A DNA stretch of 64,000 nt from Desulfosporosinus sp. HMP52 (GTDB lineage Bacteria > Bacillota > Desulfitobacteriia > Desulfitobacteriales > Desulfitobacteriaceae), in NCBI RefSeq assembly GCF_000765145.1, contig NZ_JMGA01000002.1:62001-126000 (forward strand). Reading direction: 5' to 3'. The position numbers and the translations under genes are program-made. Below the pieces are notes generated by a model that saw nothing but the letters and a program-made list of their open reading frames with translations, made no database searches and was not told the origin of the DNA. Of the stretch, positions 58,924 to 64,000 are shown in pieces (position 1 is the stretch's first letter; each line of letters begins with the position of its first letter).

Positions 58924-59916
58924 TTATGTTGTGGGTAGGTAACTTGGATCAACTAAGTCCTCCACAAGTTTATTAATGTCGACATCAGGACGGATCATTC
59001 CTTCCTTTTGCAAAAAGGTAGCGGATGCTTGCAAGTCGGCCTTAACGTCATTAAGGCTCATGTCAAAGTTAAACTCGGGATAAAGGTTTTTCACGCCCTT
59101 TATATCCAGTTGATTTTGCTTTGCGGTCATTGCGAATGCTTCTTCAAGGTTTGTTTCGCTCCAGTTGACGGAAGCTTTATGAACTTTTAAGAAACGTTTT
59201 ACTAGTTCGGGTTGAGTCTGAGCAAATTCGTTGCGCACAGCAATTACGGTCAAGCCGGAAATTAGTCCTTCTGCCGAACGCAATTTTTTAACTTTACCCG
59301 TAGCAACGGTTTTGGAAAGTAGTGGTTCAGGCAAAATTGTGGCAGCAACATGTCCTGCTGCAATAGCTGTAGCTGCGGCAGTGGAATCCATATTTACAAG
59401 TTGTATATCCTGAGTTGTCAGATTTACTTCTGCCAGAGCTCGAATTAGCATTTCATGAAGCATAGTCCCTTTTTGTAGAGCGATTTTTTTCCCTTTAAGG
59501 TCTGCAATAGAGCTTATAGATCCATTAGGGGTTACAACGAGACTTATTCCTTTGGGAAAGTGTGAGTAAGAGGAAACGACTTTGATATCATTCCCGCTAG
59601 CTTTTGCTAAGATAACCGAAACGTAATTCAGACTATTGGAAAAATCAAGTGATTTACCAGCTAAGGCTTCTAGTTGATTGCTTGGAACCGGTATATCGTG
59701 CCATTTAAATTCTATACCGTCTTTCGCAAACTCCTCTTCAAACATTTGCTTTTCCTTAGCGACAACTGAAGGGATGTTGATGGGCCGGGAGACATAGGAA
59801 GCGTTTATTTCTTTGGGTTTATCAGGTAGGGTTTGGTTAGAAGAACTTTGAGGTGCACAGCCAATTAGCAAGGTTGTGCATAAAAGGGAAATAAATAATA
59901 GCTTTGAACGAAACAT
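58924..59916 (-). CDS. SsuA/NMT1-type ABC importer substrate-binding lipoprotein
   Basis: 330 residues. Lipoprotein signal with lipobox LLIGC (Cys near 20). Periplasmic-binding-protein fold of the NMT1/SsuA group: FKWHDIPVPSNQLEALAGKS early, KIALQKGTMLHEML and IAAGHVAATILPEPL later. Ligand likely a sulfonate, pyrimidine or similar small anion; not fixed. The start is at the end of a promoter carrying the inverted repeat at 59934. Co-transcribed with the permease at 58059; no ATPase gene adjoins. Confidence 0.9.
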   Translation of the reverse strand: MFRSKLLFISLLCTTLLIGCAPQSSSNQTLPDKPKEINASYVSRPINIPSVVAKEKQMFEEEFAKDGIEFKWHDIPVPSNQLEALAGKSLDFSNSLNYVSVILAKASGNDIKVVSSYSHFPKGISLVVTPNGSISSIADLKGKKIALQKGTMLHEMLIRALAEVNLTTQDIQLVNMDSTAAATAIAAGHVAATILPEPLLSKTVATGKVKKLRSAEGLISGLTVIAVRNEFAQTQPELVKRFLKVHKASVNWSETNLEEAFAMTAKQNQLDIKGVKNLYPEFNFDMSLNDVKADLQASATFLQKEGMIRPDVDINKLVEDLVDPSYLPTT

Positions 59917-59933
59917 TTAACCACAATCCTTTT

Positions 59934-59968
59934 TGTTAAACTTAAATTATCCTATTTTTAGTTTAACA
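59934..59968. promoter_or_regulatory. Inverted repeat in the importer promoter
   Basis: TGTTAAACT and AGTTTAACA, exact 9-bp arms with 17 bases between, directly upstream of the binding-protein start; candidate operator. Confidence 0.5.
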
Positions 59969-60102
59969 CACCTAAGGTACATGAAGAGTAAAATGACAAA
60001 GAAATTTGAAGTAGATTCAATATTTTCAAATTTCAAACCTTTATACAAAACAACATTTACTTATATAAGTAAAATGGTGGGGTTAGCTATGACTATTTAG
60101 TA

Positions 60103-60291
60103 TTATTTTACAACATCAGATTGAAAAACCGAGGTATTGTCTTTGACAAATATCTCAAAGCTTCTTGGCTTTTTACCAGTTAGTTTTTCATAATCATTGG
60201 TTACCTTTTTCGCTGTTCCAAGACGAGTCATTAGATAAAGCATGACTGTAACATTGACATATTGCTTGTCAAGTTTGCGGACCTTTACCAT
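60103..60291 (-). pseudogene. C-terminal remnant of an NmrA/SDR-type protein
   Basis: 62 residues. The tail ... NDYEKLTGKKPRSFEIFVKD resembles the C-terminus of NAD(P)-binding NmrA-like proteins (pattern xLTGxxPRSFxxFVxD), but the Rossmann N-terminus is absent. It starts with MVKVRKLDKQYVNVT and has an in-frame ATG with a weak site, so either a truncated gene or an old deletion. Family call rests on the tail only. Confidence 0.5.
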
Positions 60292-60394
60292 ATACCTCCA
60301 ATAGGCATAAATTGATGGTTTGACTTAATGAGACAATATTTTATAGAATTTACGAATGATTGTCCAATTAAAACAGGTAAGTAATTATAAAAAA

Positions 60395-60420
60395 AAATCC
60401 CCACCGGGTGGTGCGGATTT
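60395..60420. terminator. Hairpin terminator
   Basis: AAATCC-CCACC pairs with GGTG-GGATTT around GGGT; A7 on the left gives a T-run on the minus strand. Downstream of the MoaD gene. Confidence 0.75.
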
Positions 60421-60484
60421 AAGAATTGCGTATATGAACTATAGATCGAAGGTAGAGATTAAGATATAAAAAACAATAGGATCG

Positions 60485-60685
60485 TTAACCCCCGGAAACA
60501 ATGGGTAAAAGTCTTATTTCAGAGCCGTCAGCAAGAGAATCTTTATAAGGCTGGCCACAAGGTAAGAGCTTTCCGTCTAGGACTACTAAAGTCATAGAAT
60601 CCGGGGATTTTCCGGCTGATTTTAAGGCATCTGCCACGGTCATGCCATGTTTAAATTCAATCTTTAGTCCGTTTACTTTTATCAT
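60485..60685 (-). CDS. MoaD/ThiS-type sulfur-carrier protein
   Basis: 66 residues, ubiquitin-like fold ending in the conserved GG (LLPIVSGG) that is activated by adenylation for sulfur transfer. Start ATG overlaps the AOR stop by one base (TGATG), so it is translationally coupled to the aldehyde oxidoreductase. Such a pairing is common and suggests the carrier helps make the tungstopterin cofactor of that enzyme. A Cys (LLPCGQ) is also present mid-protein. Confidence 0.9.
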   Translation of the reverse strand: MIKVNGLKIEFKHGMTVADALKSAGKSPDSMTLVVLDGKLLPCGQPYKDSLADGSEIRLLPIVSGG

Positions 60686-62388
60686 CAGAATTCAAAAAGC
60701 ACCTCCAATTCATAATCGTTAATATCAAACTGAGAACCGGTTGCGATAGAACGTTCGGTGTAGAAGAAATCAGGGAGTCTGTCATCTTTAATGGTCATTC
60801 CCGCCATTTTGTTGAAAGCTCTCTCTGTTAAAAGTGATTTTACGCCAATACTGGTAACACGAAGAAGATCGGCTTTACCGCCAAATAAACCGGCCATCAT
60901 TTCTGCAAACAACTGTAAATCTGTAACCGTATGGGCAAAGGCAAAAATACACATCATACTATCGGCAAAACTCATAGCTACTTGCAATTTGGTCGAGACA
61001 TAGGCTTGAGCCGCCCGTCCGGTGTCTTCAAAAGCACGGCCCATAGAAAGCCCTGCAGTATGGTCAGCCCCCATGGGACTTGTGGCATAAGTGATCCCTG
61101 TACCCTTGGTGTTGCGGGGATCATAGCCGGCTATTGCTTGGTGTTTTACCACGGGAATGCGTTTGCACCCGAGGCTTTTGCCAACTGCTTCACAGCCATT
61201 ACCCAGAATATTACCGAATTCTGTGCCCTCTGCCATCTCTTTAAGCAGACCGAGAGCGGCAGCGGCATCCCCCCATGGAATTTTTCCTGCTTCCATGCAC
61301 ACGGCAATTGCGTTGGCGATATCTATGGTATCCACACCCAGATCATCACAAATACGGTCCATTTCGGCAATGGCATCTAAATCGCTGATGTGGCAGTTTG
61401 GTCCAAAGAGTGCTACTGTTTCATATTCAAAACCTGAAGTGAGATAATCCCCATTTTTATCATTGTAAACATTGGAACACTGTACGACACAGCCTGGTTG
61501 GCAAGCACGCTTATTACGACCGCCCCGGGATTTTAGATTGGACATAAATTTGTTGGATCCAACCTCTGTGTAGTCAGGGAATAGTTTCCCGGAATAATTG
61601 TCAACTGGAAGGATTCCGTTGGCACCGGTAACATCGATGGTTGAGATCGTCCCAATGGTTTGAAACGGATCATTTTTTGCTCCTTCAGCAATTAACTTAT
61701 TAAGCTTCAGACAAGCATCTTTAAATTGGGCTTCATTAGCATATTGCACCTTATAAGGCTCCAATGGCTTCTCAATAACAACAGCCTTAAGTCGCTTACT
61801 TCCCATCAGCGCCCCCAGGCCACCTCGTGCAGCGGCTCGGCTTGGATGACCGGTACCGAATTCTGAAACTTGTAGTGAAGAACACTTATAGAGTCGTTCT
61901 CCAGCGCTGCCTATGGATACAGTTGCAATCTTGTCTCCGAAACGTTCATCAAGCTTCTTGGCGATGTCGTAATTATTTAGTCCCTCATACATACTTGCAT
62001 CCTCAAGGGATGCTTTGCCTTCGGCATTGATATGCAAAAACCAGAGACGGTCATCGGCGGGGATTTCCTTAACCACAACCAGCTTAATGCCTTGCTCGGC
62101 TAATAGAGAAGCGGCATATCCACCGGCATTACTCTCTTTTATTCCTCCGGTTAGAGGACTTTTACCACCAATAGAGAGTCGGTGTGCAGTGGTTAATTTT
62201 GTTCCTGCAAAAATTGTTGTGCAGAAAATAAGCTGATTTTCATTGGACAAAGGGTCGCATTGGGGAGGAACGTTCTTGATCATATATTGAGCAATTAAGG
62301 ATTTGCCCCCTAGTTCTCGGTACTCGTCATCCAGAGGTTCTTTACTAAGCGTCAGATTTTTCATATCAATGGTTAGTTTTGACCACAT
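60685..62388 (-). CDS. Aldehyde ferredoxin oxidoreductase (tungsten type)
   Basis: About 567 residues. AOR N-terminal domain with pterin-contacting motifs (GGKSLIAQYM, SIGGKSPLTGG, RAAARGGLGALMGSKRLKAV in two halves) and iron-sulfur cysteines (ACQPGCVVQCSN with DDLGVDTID later and a C-terminal Cys). It oxidises aldehydes to acids with ferredoxin, or runs in reverse to make aldehydes. ATG at 62388 follows AAGGAAGG. Together with MoaD after it and an alcohol dehydrogenase before it, it forms an acid/aldehyde/alcohol set. Confidence 0.93.
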   Translation of the reverse strand: MWSKLTIDMKNLTLSKEPLDDEYRELGGKSLIAQYMIKNVPPQCDPLSNENQLIFCTTIFAGTKLTTAHRLSIGGKSPLTGGIKESNAGGYAASLLAEQGIKLVVVKEIPADDRLWFLHINAEGKASLEDASMYEGLNNYDIAKKLDERFGDKIATVSIGSAGERLYKCSSLQVSEFGTGHPSRAAARGGLGALMGSKRLKAVVIEKPLEPYKVQYANEAQFKDACLKLNKLIAEGAKNDPFQTIGTISTIDVTGANGILPVDNYSGKLFPDYTEVGSNKFMSNLKSRGGRNKRACQPGCVVQCSNVYNDKNGDYLTSGFEYETVALFGPNCHISDLDAIAEMDRICDDLGVDTIDIANAIAVCMEAGKIPWGDAAAALGLLKEMAEGTEFGNILGNGCEAVGKSLGCKRIPVVKHQAIAGYDPRNTKGTGITYATSPMGADHTAGLSMGRAFEDTGRAAQAYVSTKLQVAMSFADSMMCIFAFAHTVTDLQLFAEMMAGLFGGKADLLRVTSIGVKSLLTERAFNKMAGMTIKDDRLPDFFYTERSIATGSQFDINDYELEVLFEF

Positions 62389-62437
62389 AGTTATCCTTCC
62401 TTTCAATTATAAAGCCTTTAAGGTAGGTGGAAATTCA

Positions 62438-63592
62438 TCAAGCGTCGTAGGCAGACTTGATCAATTCAGCAATCTTTGGTGTAGGGATACGGTAGGGTGC
62501 TAAAGCCAACCCCGTGTCTGCTGCCACCAGTGGTGCAATTTGAACTGCATTTTCAAGAGAAATTCCCAGCTCTTTAAGATTTGGAATCTCTAAGGATTTG
62601 ATGAGGGTGCGGATAGCCTTACGGGCAATAGCGCCTATTTCCTCGGAGGATGCGTCTTCTGCAACCACCTCTCCTAAACACTCACAGATCATTCTAACTT
62701 TATTGAATTCTGTTTTTGCTGTGTATTCAATAACTTCAGGCAAGGTTACTGCACAGGCAATCCCATGGGGAAGATGGAACTGAGCGCCTAAGGTATGACC
62801 TATTGAATGACCAACATGAACCAGAGCATTGGTAAAGGCCATTCCCGCATACATAGATGCAAGCAGCATCTGCTCTCGTGCTTCTAGGTTAGAACCCTCA
62901 CGAAAAGCTACAGGGAGCCATTTACCAATTAATCGAATAGCCTCCCGGGCTAGAGCATCCGAAATTGGATTAGCCTGTCCGCCGGTTAGGGATTCTACTG
63001 CATGTGCTAAAGCATCTATACCGGTTGCTGCAGTCATCTTTGGAGGCAGTCCTAAAGTTAGATCAGGGTCCAGAATAGCTAGTGTACCAACACAAACGGG
63101 ACTTACGACACTGTCTTTTTTATCAAGAGAAGTGCAAGAGACGACACACATATTGGTGACTTCACTGCCCGTACCGCTGGTTGTAGGAATGAAGATCATG
63201 GGTACACCAGGGTTAAGAGTCTTTTGAACACCAAAGTACTTCATAATAGGAGGGGGGTTATTAATTAGGACATTTATGCCTTTAGCTGTGTCGATGGCAC
63301 TGCCTCCCCCAATGGCTACGATGCCGTCAACTCCTTCATTGACCGCCATTGCTGCTGCCGCTTCAATCATTGTATCCGGGGGATCAGGGAGCACCCCATC
63401 AAAACAAATAGTTTGGATTCCGGAGTTTTGGATATTTTCCACAATTGTGTCAGCTATGCCAACATCTTTAAGCCCCTTGTCGTAAACCACAAGGACTTTT
63501 TGGCATCCCAACTCCCGAACCTTAAGTCCGGTTCTTAGGGATGCGCCGCTGCCCATGACAGCCGGAACAAAAACGTTATAAGACGTAATCAC
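62438..63592 (-). CDS. Iron-containing alcohol dehydrogenase
   Basis: About 384 residues. NAD-binding GGGSAIDTAKG, TTSGTGSEVT and the metal-ligand signature with two conserved His (HAVES, GHSIGHTLGAQFHLPHG) of group III alcohol dehydrogenases. It interconverts aldehydes and alcohols with NAD(H). GTG at 63592 follows AAGGAAGGAG; the frame from 63622 lacks a site. Adjacent to the AOR, so it could use the aldehyde made there. Divergent from the partial regulator at 63813. Confidence 0.93.
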   Translation of the reverse strand: MITSYNVFVPAVMGSGASLRTGLKVRELGCQKVLVVYDKGLKDVGIADTIVENIQNSGIQTICFDGVLPDPPDTMIEAAAAMAVNEGVDGIVAIGGGSAIDTAKGINVLINNPPPIMKYFGVQKTLNPGVPMIFIPTTSGTGSEVTNMCVVSCTSLDKKDSVVSPVCVGTLAILDPDLTLGLPPKMTAATGIDALAHAVESLTGGQANPISDALAREAIRLIGKWLPVAFREGSNLEAREQMLLASMYAGMAFTNALVHVGHSIGHTLGAQFHLPHGIACAVTLPEVIEYTAKTEFNKVRMICECLGEVVAEDASSEEIGAIARKAIRTLIKSLEIPNLKELGISLENAVQIAPLVAADTGLALAPYRIPTPKIAELIKSAYDA

Positions 63593-63812
63593 TATTAGCC
63601 ACTCCTTCCTTTTTAACAACAATGGGAAAAGTAAAAGTTTTCAGCCAATTCGTTATATCAATGCTATCATGTAGTTTTTTTTAGGTATACGTACTACTCA
63701 TACAAAAGGAGGCAGTATATTTCTACATTTTTAACTATTCAAAATTAACCGGATAAGAATGAATTATTTTTAAATATATATTATGATATAGACAAGAAGG
63801 CGAGGTGAAAGT

Positions 63813-64000
63813 ATGCATTTTCAAGAGCTTATTGCATTATTACAAGAGAACTATAAGCTGCAAACTGTTTTGTCGGGCAATTCTCCAGACATTATCGATA
63901 TACGTTTACTGGATAGAAACGAAGATCACTGGCAAGAGAAAGTACTATATGTAGGCAGCTTACACCAATTAAAGAATCAGCTGGATCACCCGATAATGCT
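63813..64000 (+). CDS. PucR-like transcriptional regulator, cut by window end
   Basis: 62 codons visible before the window end. Starts after GAGGTGA with MHFQELIALLQENYKL; the N-terminus (PDIIDIRLLD and KVLYVGSLHQL) resembles the PucR N-terminal domain of purine-catabolism-type activators. Full length unknown. Divergent from the AOR/alcohol dehydrogenase set, which it may control (inference from position). Region 63593-63812 holds the divergent promoters and nothing more. Confidence 0.55.
   Translation, partial: MHFQELIALLQENYKLQTVLSGNSPDIIDIRLLDRNEDHWQEKVLYVGSLHQLKNQLDHPIM

Noticed and set aside
60931-61447. Plus-strand open frames of 96 to 149 codons in the aldehyde oxidoreductase gene
   Set aside because: Antisense to conserved AOR sequence and mutually overlapping in different frames.
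63593-63812. Sigma-54-like TTGGCTG sequence before the alcohol dehydrogenase
   Set aside because: The -12 GC is absent at the required distance.

Overview
The window looks like a chromosome segment of a strictly anaerobic, spore-forming-type Firmicute, most like Desulfosporosinus/Desulfitobacterium. This is inferred from gene content: a trimeric NAD-linked [FeFe]-hydrogenase, tungsten-type aldehyde oxidoreductase, flavodiiron protein, lipoprotein multiheme cytochrome c, strong Gram-positive ribosome binding sites, a T-box leader and a c-di-AMP riboswitch. No rRNA, tRNA, CRISPR array, phage or intact insertion sequence was seen.

Layout. 1-9.9 kb: two small SHOCT proteins; then, on the minus strand, a DUF2318 protein, an ABC ATPase, two FtsX-type permeases and an OmpR-type two-component system whose sensor has a Met-rich outer loop. 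A decayed gene and a near-perfect sigma-54 promoter precede this set, and a divergent NtrC-type regulator/kinase pair faces it. 10-21 kb: a DMT permease, LysR regulator, BCCT transporter, cytoplasmic alkaline-phosphatase-superfamily hydrolase, thioredoxin and a thioredoxin-reductase-like fusion. Three promoters here share a 32-bp operator. A chemoreceptor follows. 21-29 kb: c-di-AMP-riboswitch-controlled NlpC/P60 hydrolase, a DAO-type oxidase, MnmM, glutathione peroxidase with an OhrR-like regulator, and T-box-controlled trpBA. 29-37 kb: a remnant of a serine hydrolase, a tripartite ABC exporter with uppP, threonine ammonia-lyase and a GntR regulator. 37-43 kb: an NtrC/NtrB-type pair divergent from a TauE/SafE exporter operon that has a perfect sigma-54 promoter and two dyad enhancer sites. 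43-48 kb: a metallophosphoesterase and a Fur-controlled feoA-feoA-feoB locus, a DUF2325 protein and an HD-GYP protein. 48-54 kb: flavodiiron protein, diguanylate cyclase, hexaheme cytochrome and a membrane-bound regulator joining a Cache/HAMP sensor to a CitB/DcuR-type helix-turn-helix. 54-58 kb: hydrogenase operon. 58-64 kb: an SsuAC-type importer lacking its ATPase, a truncated NmrA-like gene, and an AOR/MoaD/alcohol dehydrogenase set next to a regulator cut by the window end.

Strongest candidates for undescribed biology: (i) the LysR-linked regulon at 10.1-18.9 kb, defined by three copies of one operator overlapping the -35 boxes of a DMT permease, a BCCT transporter and a phosphohydrolase; (ii) the sigma-54-promoted DUF2318/ABC/two-component operon, whose gene set resembles the Campylobacter Cj1660-1663 iron-uptake module; (iii) the one-component membrane sensor-regulator facing a multiheme cytochrome; (iv) the sigma-54/TauE locus with a readable enhancer dyad. 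All positions and motifs were read by eye; nothing was searched in a database.
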